64,000 nt of DNA from Saprospiraceae bacterium (lineage in GTDB: Bacteria > Bacteroidota > Bacteroidia > Chitinophagales > Saprospiraceae): assembly GCA_016714445.1 (NCBI GenBank), contig JADJNF010000005.1, forward strand, positions 1-64,000, read 5' to 3'. How positions within the stretch are numbered: the first letter of the stretch is position 1; each line of letters starts with the position of its first letter. A program made the translations under genes and the position numbers. Shown piece after piece: positions 33,069 through 40,850 of this stretch. The notes below the pieces were generated by a model. The model was not told where the DNA came from, searched no databases, and worked only from the letters and a program-made list of their open reading frames with translations.

Positions 33069-33333
33069 GATTCAATTCGTTTATACGGTTTAATTCTTCT
33101 TCGGTTAGTATATTATTTATAGAGAATACGTGTTTTAACCAGTTATAAGACCAAGACCAATCACCACCGTCTATATCTAATAATGCTGTTGGATAGCCTC
33201 TTTCCATGATGGTATACTTGATTGTAGCTGTCCTCCCTATAAATAGCTGCATCTCTTCGTTGCATCCTATACAAGAAGGTACTTTAAAGTTACTACTAGG
33301 ATCAATGAATACTTTATCTCCTACTTTAAACAT
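33061..33333 (-). CDS. SH3-like array protein with C-terminal motif
   Basis: 90 residues. MFKVGDKVFIDPSSNFKVPS, the Trp-rich GGDWSWSYNWLKHVF, end LTEEELNRINELNHV. Eight-base ATGTTTAA overlap with the next gene. Resembles 34690-34968. Confidence 0.7.
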   Translation of the reverse strand: MFKVGDKVFIDPSSNFKVPSCIGCNEEMQLFIGRTATIKYTIMERGYPTALLDIDGGDWSWSYNWLKHVFSINNILTEEELNRINELNHV

Positions 33334-33586
33334 GATTCAATTTGTTTATTCTGTCAATTTCTTCATCAGTAAGGAAGTCTGGGCCTGCGTGGTCTAACCA
33401 AGCGTCTAACCATGCCCATCTTTGGCTGGCTATATCTAAAACAAATACTTCGCCAACAGCCGAAGTGGTATATGTACGGGTTATAGTAGCTGTCTTCCCT
33501 TTATAATATTCCATATTCTTGCCAAAGAAGTCAGTATACTTAGTTATATCTGTTTTAATAATTATTCTATCTCCTACTTTAAACAT
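33326..33586 (-). CDS. SH3-like array protein with C-terminal motif
   Basis: 86 residues. MFKVGDRIIIKTDITKYTDF, Trp-rich RWAWLDAWLDHAG, end LTDEEIDRINKLNHV. Eight-base ATGTTTAA overlap with the next gene. Confidence 0.7.
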   Translation of the reverse strand: MFKVGDRIIIKTDITKYTDFFGKNMEYYKGKTATITRTYTTSAVGEVFVLDIASQRWAWLDAWLDHAGPDFLTDEEIDRINKLNHV

Positions 33587-33890
33587 GATTCAATTTATTT
33601 ATTCGTTCTAATTCCTCTTTAGTTAATACATCACAAGATAATTGCCCAAGTAATTCTTCTATGAAGGCTAATTGATGGGCTGTATTACCCTCAGGCCAAT
33701 ACCCTGTTTCACTAAAAAGTGAATGTGTTCTTATATCATTACCATATAAAATACTTAACTCTGATAGTATCAAATCACAGAATTTGTGATGCTCTTGAAA
33801 AAGTATGTAATGAGATAATATTATTCCTTGATAGGCTCTCCCACTTACAAAAAATGTTACCTTATGATTTGCACCTATTCTTATCCTCAT
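33579..33890 (-). CDS. array protein, second N-terminal type
   Basis: 103 residues. ILSELSILYGNDIRTHSLFS, YWPEGNTAHQLAFIEELL, end LTKEELERINKLNHV. The same C-terminal motif thus follows a different domain from that of its neighbours. ATGA start/stop overlap with the small gene upstream. Confidence 0.7.
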   Translation of the reverse strand: MRIRIGANHKVTFFVSGRAYQGIILSHYILFQEHHKFCDLILSELSILYGNDIRTHSLFSETGYWPEGNTAHQLAFIEELLGQLSCDVLTKEELERINKLNHV

Positions 33891-34048
33891 ATTAATTCTT
33901 TTAGATAATCTAATACTTCTTCTAACGCCATTATTCTTCCAAGTGTTAAGTCGTCATCTAAGCCCCTCTTAAAGTGTTGTCTATTTTCAAGATCTTGTTT
34001 GCGTTCTTCTAAATGGTTTATAATATTGTTTATAATAATGTTATCCAT
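33887..34048 (-). CDS. small helical protein
   Basis: 53 residues: MDNIIINNIINHLEERKQDL, then DLTLGRIMALEEVLDYLKEL and I. Its TGA overlaps the next ATG (ATATGAGG). Two amphipathic helices; no motif. Short, but start, stop and spacing fit the train. Confidence 0.55.
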   Translation of the reverse strand: MDNIIINNIINHLEERKQDLENRQHFKRGLDDDLTLGRIMALEEVLDYLKELI

Positions 34049-34050
34049 AC

Positions 34051-34422
34051 TTATAAATATTTAAAGTAATACATATACAAAGTATTGTCAAAGGGTATTG
34101 TAGACAGAGTAAAGTATTCCTTATCTAAGTCTAAGCATATTAAATACTTCTTACCCGAACTTACTCCCACTACGTTATACTGATATAGATTTTCTCTTGT
34201 TTTAGGTTGAAGCCCTAATACAATAAACCCATTAGTGGTAACTTTATTCTTTATGAATATCATGGTAGCATCTTCAGGAAGAATTAACTCTGTCCTCGCT
34301 TTATGTAAAAGACAATCTTCTCCATAAGTAAGATCGCATACCATTACCTGAGTACTTACAATGCGTACTTCCTGCGCCCATGTTATAAAAGGTAGCAGTA
34401 CTAATATTAATAATTTTTTCAT
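34051..34422 (-). CDS. exported protein
   Basis: 123 residues with signal peptide MKKLLILVLLPFITWAQEV (cleavage after WAQ likely). The mature part is beta-rich with Tyr-rich strands at the end (LYMYYFKYL). Unknown; its location in the envelope is inferred from the signal. Confidence 0.65.
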   Translation of the reverse strand: MKKLLILVLLPFITWAQEVRIVSTQVMVCDLTYGEDCLLHKARTELILPEDATMIFIKNKVTTNGFIVLGLQPKTRENLYQYNVVGVSSGKKYLICLDLDKEYFTLSTIPFDNTLYMYYFKYL

Positions 34423-34697
34423 AACTTATTTAATTTATCTATTATATCTATTTCTTCTTTAGTTAGAATACCTTCGCAATCATGGAAATGCCTTACTGCA
34501 AAAGAGTATACTCCTGCTTCATCGTATCCTTCCCATAGTATATCAAAAGGACGCCTACTTGTTATCTCTCTTATTACAAATACAAGCCCCTCCTCATATC
34601 CGTATCCTCCGCACCTATGATCTTCTGTCGGTAAGTATCGAGTATCAGGAAAATCACTCATAGGTATACACTTAACTTTATCCCCTATTTTAAACAT
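34419..34697 (-). CDS. SH3-like array protein with C-terminal motif
   Basis: 92 residues. MFKIGDKVKCIPMSDFPDTR, GYGYEEGLVFVI, end LTKEEIDIIDKLNKL. Four-base overlap with the exported protein gene. Confidence 0.65.
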   Translation of the reverse strand: MFKIGDKVKCIPMSDFPDTRYLPTEDHRCGGYGYEEGLVFVIREITSRRPFDILWEGYDEAGVYSFAVRHFHDCEGILTKEEIDIIDKLNKL

Positions 34698-34968
34698 GGT
34701 TTAACGCATTTATTCGTTTTAATTCTGCTTTGGTAAGTACCCCTTCTGTAATGTCTGGCTTTTTCAACCATAACGGATTCCATGACCACGCGCTACCTTC
34801 TAATTGTATTGTCACTGCCCCGTTACAGTTGACAATGTTTGTAATAGCAAGAGGCTTTCCCACATATTGAAACATAGCGCTCTCTTCTAGTGGCTCACAA
34901 TCCAACCCAGGCCATATCCTAAAGTTACTATTAGGATCTACTATAACTATATCACCTTTCTTAAACAT
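34690..34968 (-). CDS. SH3-like array protein with C-terminal motif
   Basis: Start at ATG 34968 (MFKKGDIVIVDPNSNFRIWP), because the upstream gene's stop lies in this ATGTTTAA, the usual array arrangement; an ATG six bases earlier is possible. Trp-rich SAWSWNPLWLKKPD, end LTKAELKRINALNHV. Confidence 0.65.
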   Translation of the reverse strand: MFKKGDIVIVDPNSNFRIWPGLDCEPLEESAMFQYVGKPLAITNIVNCNGAVTIQLEGSAWSWNPLWLKKPDITEGVLTKAELKRINALNHV

Positions 34969-35197
34969 CTCCATTGACCTTTAAAATTATTGAATATTCT
35001 TCCTTTGTCAATAAGTCGCAAGATACTTTAGTTATGTTACCAAAATCCCATGCATACAGTCCCCCGTCTATGGTAAGCTCCACATAAGTTGAAGATACTC
35101 TACGTACAGTAGTTTCTTCGTGTAAGTATTTAAGCTGCCCTGCTACAAGCCAATTTCTACTTGATATCACTACTCGATCACCTACTTGGAAATTCAT
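34961..35197 (-). CDS. SH3-like array protein, degenerate C-terminal motif
   Basis: 78 residues. MNFQVGDRVVISSRNWLVAG, end LTKEEYSIILKVNGDV. Four-base overlap with the gene before. Middle section resembles 41112-41354. Confidence 0.62.
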   Translation of the reverse strand: MNFQVGDRVVISSRNWLVAGQLKYLHEETTVRRVSSTYVELTIDGGLYAWDFGNITKVSCDLLTKEEYSIILKVNGDV

Positions 35198-35445
35198 TTT
35201 ATTTTGTTTAACTGTTTTATTCTATACATTTCATCAGGTGTTAATAAACCGTCAGCGAATGGATACTTTAGTATTACATGAGATTCATATACTCCATGAT
35301 CCTGCATATTTCCCCAAAGAATAGCCTGCCCCCTTCTATCACTGTATTTAATAAGTGTTATTTGAAAAGTGCGTCCCAGTATAAAACCTGGCCCACCATT
35401 GCCCCTACCGTTTACACATTCTACTACGTCCCCAATCTTAAACAT
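35194..35445 (-). CDS. SH3-like array protein with C-terminal motif
   Basis: 83 residues. MFKIGDVVECVNGRGNGGPG, ILWGNMQDHGVYESHV as in 34419-34697, end LTPDEMYRIKQLNKIK. Confidence 0.65.
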   Translation of the reverse strand: MFKIGDVVECVNGRGNGGPGFILGRTFQITLIKYSDRRGQAILWGNMQDHGVYESHVILKYPFADGLLTPDEMYRIKQLNKIK

Positions 35446-35720
35446 GATTCAAAGTATTTATTCTTTCCAATTCTTCTTTAGATAATAAGGATTCTGCTTC
35501 ATTAAACAAGATAAATTGTGATAGGTCTGTCCAAGTGTATGAGCAACCTTTAAAGTCTTTTATACGAAAGTAATTTAGGGATACAGCATCAATAGTAAAT
35601 ATCATATCATGTGCCACTGATACAGGATGTACTTGAATCCTCCCATGCCCAGCATCTCCTACTAACCAATCGTTGCCTATATACTTTACTAAATCTCCTA
35701 CCTCCGTTAGCTTGAAGTTT
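35438..35720 (-). CDS. array protein, start lost in a low-quality patch
   Basis: The open reading NFKLTEVGDLVKYIGNDWLV through KDFKGCSYTWTDLSQFI ends LSKEELERINTLNHV, with the usual eight-base ATGTTTAA overlap with 35194-35445. About 92 residues remain. The start codon is missing because the DNA beyond 35720 is corrupted (see 35721-35978). Confidence 0.6.
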
Positions 35721-35978
35721 GTTGCACAGGGGCGCCACCCCCCCCAAGAATCCCGCTAGAATCCTACTCAAAGTAAACCCTAACTGCCCCCCCCCCCGGC
35801 CACTAATGGTCGTTCCTTATCTTCTGTTAACAAAGAATCAAAGACCCTTCTTGAGCCATCCCGCCCGGTAGGCCTCAGTAGCGGATCCTTACAAGAATTC
35901 ACATATACAAGCCCCCATGACCCGGTCCTCTCACAAGTTTTGGCCGACCCAAAAAACTCTATCCCCTACCTTAAGCAT
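35721..35978 (-). pseudogene. corrupted array gene in a poly-C patch
   Basis: A reading starts at ATG 35978 with MLKVGDRVFW and breaks almost at once; a remnant SLLTEDKERP near 35800-35830 corresponds to the C-terminal motif. In between are runs of C up to 12 long and local base composition unlike anything else in the window. One array gene with a badly called sequence explains this. Confidence 0.5.
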
Positions 35979-36267
35979 AATTCAATCTGTTTATACGTTC
36001 CATTTCTTCTAAAGTTAGAACACCCATGCTTGGATTTCTATACCTATTTATTAACTCAACTAATTGCTCTCTTGCTAAGCCGTTACTTGGCATAAACCCA
36101 GTACCTATAAAAGGATGTTTAGTCCTATCTATATCTAATTCTTCGTGGAGTATTTTAGCTAACTCGCAATTAGCTAGATTATTACCAATGCCATTAAGAA
36201 CTATGTAGTGTGTCCCCATAGTCATTGCCCTAATGTGCAACCCTCTAAGAAAAAATATAAATTCCAT
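35971..36267 (-). CDS. array protein, second N-terminal type
   Basis: 98 residues. ELAKILHEELDIDRTKHPFI, FMPSNGLAREQLVELINRY, end LTLEEMERINRLNYA. The first residues are hydrophobic (MEFIFFLRGLHI). Eight-base overlap with the corrupted gene downstream. Confidence 0.65.
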   Translation of the reverse strand: MEFIFFLRGLHIRAMTMGTHYIVLNGIGNNLANCELAKILHEELDIDRTKHPFIGTGFMPSNGLAREQLVELINRYRNPSMGVLTLEEMERINRLNYA

Positions 36268-36268
36268 A

Positions 36269-36394
36269 TTAAAAAATTTGGACTCCTCCTACTTTAATAA
36301 ACTTGTCTTTAGGAGGTTGAACAGACATAATATATTTATGTCTGTTTATTTCCTCCTGAATTTTCTTAATCTCTGTCGTCGTCGTAACAATCAT
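36269..36394 (-). CDS. hypothetical small protein
   Basis: 41 residues from ATG 36394 (MIVTTTTEIKKIQEEINRHK), overlapping the end of the amidotransferase gene by 29 bases and ending one base before the next start. A longer start at 36460 is possible but overlaps more. Weak evidence; unknown. Confidence 0.35.
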   Translation of the reverse strand: MIVTTTTEIKKIQEEINRHKYIMSVQPPKDKFIKVGGVQIF

Positions 36395-37016
36395 TACATA
36401 TTGTTTTATATTGTTCCATTCTACCAAAAAGTCTCCTATCGCAAACGACACAGTAGCCATAGTCTAGGTTTAGTCTATTTCTAAGCATCCTATATTCACC
36501 ATTAGAGTACCAAATACCCTTATTAACCTCACCCATTTCGGGATTGACTATTCTAGTTGCCCCTTGTTGATCCATTATAATCAACTTAGATTTACCTATG
36601 TAAGTACTCAGTAATTCTGCTACCGCTTTATTTCTTAGTACCTTAAGGCTCAGCTTAGACATTATGTTCTCGCCAAACCAGAATGTATCAGATTTATCTC
36701 CTTTATACCATTGATTGTATATAGTTCCATTATGTACAAATCCTAAATTAGAATACACAAACGGATGGCAATTATCCAAATCAATAGTACCAACGGAAGC
36801 CCGTCGGAAGTGCGTGATGACTCCCGACTGAGCTTTTGCATTGGCTTCTTCGTAAGCATCTAAGAACTCTTTGAAATCCCTAAGGACTTTAAAGGATTCT
36901 AAATGCTTACCATTGTGGTATAATAAACCTGCACCATCATGATTATTATCCCATCCCGTATGAAAATGTTCTTTTGGAATTAATAACCCTTGAGGTTGAA
37001 ATATTGCTAAACACAT
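36366..37016 (-). CDS. class II glutamine amidotransferase-like protein (copy 1)
   Basis: I choose ATG 37016 because it puts Cys at position 2 (MCLAIFQPQG), the catalytic nucleophile of N-terminal-nucleophile amidotransferases; longer starts would destroy it. Later motifs are NNHDGAGLLY, HFRRASVG, NCHPF and GFVHNGTIYN. A C-terminal zinc ribbon (CVVCDRR ... CNDC) follows. It should release ammonia from glutamine or act as a related amidase. It is beside the amidoligase at 37007-38062, its likely partner. Confidence 0.82.
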   Translation of the reverse strand: MCLAIFQPQGLLIPKEHFHTGWDNNHDGAGLLYHNGKHLESFKVLRDFKEFLDAYEEANAKAQSGVITHFRRASVGTIDLDNCHPFVYSNLGFVHNGTIYNQWYKGDKSDTFWFGENIMSKLSLKVLRNKAVAELLSTYIGKSKLIIMDQQGATRIVNPEMGEVNKGIWYSNGEYRMLRNRLNLDYGYCVVCDRRLFGRMEQYKTICNDCYDDDRD

Positions 37017-38062
37017 ACACCTTCGTATTTTAAAGTATCTTCTTTGTAAGACTCTTTTATTGCCTCTGCGCTCCTTGAACTTATTGCTGTACATAAAGGC
37101 ATAACCTCATCCAACTTTTCGAGGAGTTCCTTAGAACTGATTCCTCTGTTTTTAATAAAGTAATTAATCAATGCGATTCTGTGCTTTAGGTCAGTGATAT
37201 TCCGCACTGCGGGGAATATTCTGAACTCTATAGCATAGGACTTGATAGCCAAAGCGTGTCTACCACCACGTTCCACTTGCTCAAAAGGCACTGCTTGACA
37301 GTACTGATTAGAAGCCCGCTTAGGAAACATAGCGTACAGTAGAGGCATAAACGCCCTCATATCCGTAGCTAATTGCAGTGGCGTACATTCAACGCAAGAC
37401 AAATTAATATGACCTCCGCACCTTGATGAATGACCTGCATTAATAAGGTCAACTAAGTATCTGTTAGACAGATCTGTTGTCAATTTTCTTGACGGCAGAC
37501 CATACGCAGGACTGATAAGTTCAAAGCCATTATCATTTAATGACCCATCCCTCTCTTTAGCCCATCCCGTGAGCATAGCAACTTTGTCAGCAGGTTCCTC
37601 ATATAACTCATCATCCTCTTTCTCAATCTCAAAGCCTATGAAGTACGATGACTTTGCTTGTAACTTTACCCTAGCTTCAGAGTGATACCCCTTATTAGGA
37701 GTTTTATCTATGGCTATGGTCTTGTTCTTATGCGTGAAGATAGCCAACCCGCATCTTGTAGCCTCCGCAGCATTTAGGTAGATTGTACCATCCTTTGCTT
37801 GTACCGTTTCAGTGGCTAAGGATTTTGGAATCTCCTCCGTTCCTTTAGCGGTGCGTACTTTAACAAGACTTGCTTTTGGGTACGCTACCCCATTGTAAAT
37901 ACTGTAACCTGGATGCTTCTTATAAATAAGATCACCTTCAACAGTAGGAAACAATTCTTTTTTAAGGAACCAACCGGTTCCTCTTTTCTGTGCCATATCA
38001 ATAGGACACAACTTGTCAGCTAATAGGCTGAACTTTGATAACTTTACAATTTCTTCTTTCAT
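37007..38062 (-). CDS. amidoligase (COOH-NH2 ligase) family protein 1
   Basis: Start at ATG 38062 (MKEEIVKLSKFSLLADK), two bases after the upstream stop. About 351 residues. From residue 150: FIGFEIEKE, WAKERDGSLND, FELISPAYG, RCGGHINLS and KSYAIEFRIFPAVRN are the successive metal and substrate motifs of the amidoligase family (glutamine-synthetase fold). Such enzymes join a carboxyl to an amine using ATP. The first 140 residues form an extra domain of unknown role. It alternates with amidotransferase genes, which suggests a common pathway acting on peptide, wall or protein. Confidence 0.82.
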   Translation of the reverse strand: MKEEIVKLSKFSLLADKLCPIDMAQKRGTGWFLKKELFPTVEGDLIYKKHPGYSIYNGVAYPKASLVKVRTAKGTEEIPKSLATETVQAKDGTIYLNAAEATRCGLAIFTHKNKTIAIDKTPNKGYHSEARVKLQAKSSYFIGFEIEKEDDELYEEPADKVAMLTGWAKERDGSLNDNGFELISPAYGLPSRKLTTDLSNRYLVDLINAGHSSRCGGHINLSCVECTPLQLATDMRAFMPLLYAMFPKRASNQYCQAVPFEQVERGGRHALAIKSYAIEFRIFPAVRNITDLKHRIALINYFIKNRGISSKELLEKLDEVMPLCTAISSRSAEAIKESYKEDTLKYEGVCV

Positions 38063-38063
38063 T

Positions 38064-38810
38064 TTATACAGGTTTATACATTTTAGAATAATAGCTAAAG
38101 CAACTAGTACACATAGAAATATCATCCAACACTTTCGGAGTAGCCACTACTGTACCACATAATTCACAATCATGGTCAATCTGACTTTTTACATAAGTCC
38201 TACCGCCTTTATTAGCGCCCATATAACTACGCTCAGACCAAGCATCGTAATTATAGTAACTGGGAGTACTTGCCTTGTAAGAGCTATTAGAATACCAATC
38301 CCCCTCAAACCAATGCCCTAATTGCTCATTGATAATAACCGCTTTGTTATTATTGTTGAGGAATACGAACTTATTTGAGTGCCCTGCAAAGGACTTCATT
38401 AGGATAGGGAATACAGGATTTGTTTCAGACCCGATCTTAAGCATAGACAGCATCTTATTCAAGATAAATGTATCTGAATGCTTACTGTCAAAAGGCATTG
38501 CAGATATTACCCCATTGTGGATAAACCCTAATTTAGGATTGACCAAGAAAGGATGGCAGTTAGAGTCATTCTTTAACCCTTGAGTACCTATCCTAAAGTG
38601 TAATAAGAACTTACTGTGCGGGAATTCTTCTCGCAGGTCTTTGTACTTGTTATAGAATACATCGAAGTTCTTTAATTCTTTGAACATTTGCAGGGTTTTA
38701 TTTTGGTCTACATATAGTAGTCCTGCACCATCACTGTTATTATCCCAACAGTTTTTAAGGGATTCCTTTGTCAATGTTTTAACTGACTGATTCAAAATTG
38801 CTATACACAT
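38064..38810 (-). CDS. class II glutamine amidotransferase-like protein (copy 2)
   Basis: 248 residues. Cys 2 (MCIAILNQS) is the nucleophile; NNSDGAGLLY, HFRIGTQG, NCHPF and GFIHNGVI follow. A C-terminal zinc ribbon (CELCGTV ... MCTSC) is present as in copy 1. Paralogous to 36366-37016 and 39025-39555. Directly followed by amidoligase 1. Confidence 0.82.
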   Translation of the reverse strand: MCIAILNQSVKTLTKESLKNCWDNNSDGAGLLYVDQNKTLQMFKELKNFDVFYNKYKDLREEFPHSKFLLHFRIGTQGLKNDSNCHPFLVNPKLGFIHNGVISAMPFDSKHSDTFILNKMLSMLKIGSETNPVFPILMKSFAGHSNKFVFLNNNNKAVIINEQLGHWFEGDWYSNSSYKASTPSYYNYDAWSERSYMGANKGGRTYVKSQIDHDCELCGTVVATPKVLDDISMCTSCFSYYSKMYKPV

Positions 38811-39028
38811 TTTTTAAGAATTAGAATTTTTAATACATGATTTAATGGTATTTTCCTGCCTGTGGCAGAAACAATACAGTTACCTTTTATTGTCGGATGC
38901 CAAAGTCTTGCGATATTGGATCTGTCTGTTTTAGGGTCTAAATATTTTTTAGTTACCCTTACAAATACTATGTCTACTGCCTGCTTTGATATCTTTTCTA
39001 TTACTCTGTCTGCTTGTCGCTTGTTCAT
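38801..39028 (-). CDS. hypothetical basic protein
   Basis: 75 residues. MNKRQADRVIEKISKQAVDI, RLWHPTIKGNCIVSATGRKI. It overlaps both neighbouring amidotransferase genes by a few bases, so it belongs to the module. Unknown. Confidence 0.6.
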   Translation of the reverse strand: MNKRQADRVIEKISKQAVDIVFVRVTKKYLDPKTDRSNIARLWHPTIKGNCIVSATGRKIPLNHVLKILILKKCV

Positions 39029-39555
39029 ACAAGAAAGTTTAGGTTAGAGAACCAATCATCCTCAATATGGTAGCCAGAACTTCTGTTTACTATCCTGATA
39101 ACTCCTTTGTTGTCCATGATAACAAATTTGTTATACACTCCTATAAGGTGCGCTATCTTCTTAAGAATCTTTGGGTCAGTAGTTAACCTACCCTGCATAA
39201 AGTTCTTAACAAAGAGCTGTGTGTCGTTTATAGGACTATCCTTTGGAACCTTTATAGGTAATATTCCATTGTGCATAATAGCCATGTTATCGTATAGGAA
39301 CGGATGGCAATTAGCGGAATCTATGTTACCTGATGTTGCTATTCTGAAGTGTAAGACCACATCAGAATCAGCTTCTCTCTTGGCTTTATAATACTCCTCA
39401 ATGAACGATGGCAAACGCATACGTTTTACAGTATGTAGTCTGTCGTTTTTAGAGTACATAAGACCTCCCCCGTGTGGGTTAGCTAACCAAGCTAGGCTCA
39501 GCAGCTCTTCTTTCAATGGCTCGCTCTTCTTGCTGTTGACAATAATCACGCACAT
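39025..39555 (-). CDS. class II glutamine amidotransferase-like protein (copy 3)
   Basis: 176 residues. Cys 2 (MCVIIVNSK), NPHGGGLMY, HFRIATSG, NCHPF and IMHNGIL. It lacks the C-terminal zinc ribbon of the other two copies. Its start lies 77 bases inside the end of amidoligase 2, the largest overlap in the module. Confidence 0.8.
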   Translation of the reverse strand: MCVIIVNSKKSEPLKEELLSLAWLANPHGGGLMYSKNDRLHTVKRMRLPSFIEEYYKAKREADSDVVLHFRIATSGNIDSANCHPFLYDNMAIMHNGILPIKVPKDSPINDTQLFVKNFMQGRLTTDPKILKKIAHLIGVYNKFVIMDNKGVIRIVNRSSGYHIEDDWFSNLNFLV

Positions 39556-40342
39556 GATTGTATTGTGTTTTATCGTTAATAAATAAGTAATAATTCTCAG
39601 GAGTACATTCCTCTATGGAGGCATTCCGAGTGAACTCAATTACAGAGTGTACAAATTCTAAATTCTTATAGATAGAAGGTACGTGTAAAGTCCCTCTAAA
39701 TATCCTGAACTCAAAAGTATTTTCGCCTCTGTTTACGGTCATATACCTTCGATACATTCTTGGCGACTCAGAAGCTGCCTTGTTATCACTGTCTGACAAC
39801 GGTGTAGCCCATTGATTTAAGTTGCCATTTCTCCGCTTTGTCATATGAAGAACAAACTCTCTGTTTAGCAGAGTTAGTATTTTGTAATAGTGGAAGTTAC
39901 CACCTAATGCATCTTTAGATACGTGGATATGTATGCCACAAGTTGAAGTATCATAAGACCGTACTCCTGCTTTTATCAATCGTTTGGATAAGCTAGTCAA
40001 CATTCGCTTCTGACTGTGCCAAAAGGATAATGTGCCTGGATGGGATACCATTTCGAACCCATCATCCAAAGAACCGTCTCCTTTGCAGTAGAATAATCTT
40101 TTAGACAAATCCTTTACAATCCTTACCTCATGGTAGCCACTGTGTTCTGTTTCCAACTCCATCCCCATATGGTAGTCATCCTCACCCATAAATATTGGGC
40201 TTGGTTTAAGACTATAGTCTTGTATAGACTCCTCATAGTCTTCATATTCCCTAACTTTACCTGATCTTATTACACAGGCCACTGAACAGTAGTTTTCGTG
40301 CCCTATTTCATAGGATTCTCCACATTGATCGCAGGTTTTCAT
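39479..40342 (-). CDS. amidoligase (COOH-NH2 ligase) family protein 2
   Basis: 287 residues. An N-terminal zinc ribbon (CDQCGESYEIGHENYCSVAC) precedes the ligase core: HMGMELETEH, CKGDGSLDDGFEMVSHPG, STCGIHIHVSKDAL and NTFEFRIFRGTLH. Same family as 37007-38062 but with different accessory domain. The core motifs match phage members of the family (phiEco32-type). Partner of the adjacent amidotransferases by context. Confidence 0.82.
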   Translation of the reverse strand: MKTCDQCGESYEIGHENYCSVACVIRSGKVREYEDYEESIQDYSLKPSPIFMGEDDYHMGMELETEHSGYHEVRIVKDLSKRLFYCKGDGSLDDGFEMVSHPGTLSFWHSQKRMLTSLSKRLIKAGVRSYDTSTCGIHIHVSKDALGGNFHYYKILTLLNREFVLHMTKRRNGNLNQWATPLSDSDNKAASESPRMYRRYMTVNRGENTFEFRIFRGTLHVPSIYKNLEFVHSVIEFTRNASIEECTPENYYLFINDKTQYNHVRDYCQQQEERAIERRAAEPSLVS

Positions 40343-40420
40343 ACTCCGAGATTAAAAGGTTAACAATAAAGAGATTTGGTGCGTGTGGGCATAATCCCAC
40401 AAGGTCTAAAAATTCATGCA

Positions 40421-40666
40421 TCATACAGAATAGTTTTGCCCTCCTGAAGTGTATTCACAGCTCAACACTTTAGTTGGTGCTACTTCATCGAGGAAGTTAA
40501 AAAATTGATCTTGGCTGAACCCCTTGTTCAGCTCGACCTGTTTATTTTTACAGAATACCTTTGCTCTTTCTAGCATTGGCAAATGTTTGGGGAGGATACC
40601 CGCAGGCCTCCACTCCTCTTGAGCCTTTTCATAGGCGGCTGGATGTAAGCTATTAAAAATTTTCAT
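40421..40666 (-). CDS. hypothetical protein
   Basis: 81 residues. MKIFNSLHPAAYEKAQEEWR, FSQDQFFNFLDEVAP, ending GGQNYSV. Separated from amidoligase 2 by 78 bases that include a short TGTGGG/CCCACA hairpin. Unknown. Confidence 0.6.
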   Translation of the reverse strand: MKIFNSLHPAAYEKAQEEWRPAGILPKHLPMLERAKVFCKNKQVELNKGFSQDQFFNFLDEVAPTKVLSCEYTSGGQNYSV

Positions 40667-40667
40667 A

Positions 40668-40850
40668 TTATGTGTGTTTATTGATAAATTTTCTAACTTG
40701 GTCTAAGTACTCAGGGGCTTTGAGTGTATTTAATACAATCGTAGCACTTATATTTACATTAGAGTTTAAATATCTAAGGTACTTATTCTTATCGTACTTT
40801 TGTAACAGTCTTGCCCTATGTTGTAATGTTAAAGCTACTCTTTTCTTCAT
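40668..40850 (-). CDS. hypothetical basic protein
   Basis: 60 residues, Lys/Arg-rich (MKKRVALTLQHRARLLQKYD) with helices. It overlaps the upstream array gene by four bases. Unknown. Confidence 0.55.
   Translation of the reverse strand: MKKRVALTLQHRARLLQKYDKNKYLRYLNSNVNISATIVLNTLKAPEYLDQVRKFINKHT

Noticed and set aside
29631..36267. CRISPR array
   Set aside because: The repeating signal is protein-coding gene duplication with 240-300 base units. There are no short direct repeats with uniform spacers.
36395..36460. Longer N terminus of the small gene 36269-36394
   Set aside because: It overlaps the zinc-ribbon end of the amidotransferase by 95 bases; the ATG at 36394 gives a normal overlap.
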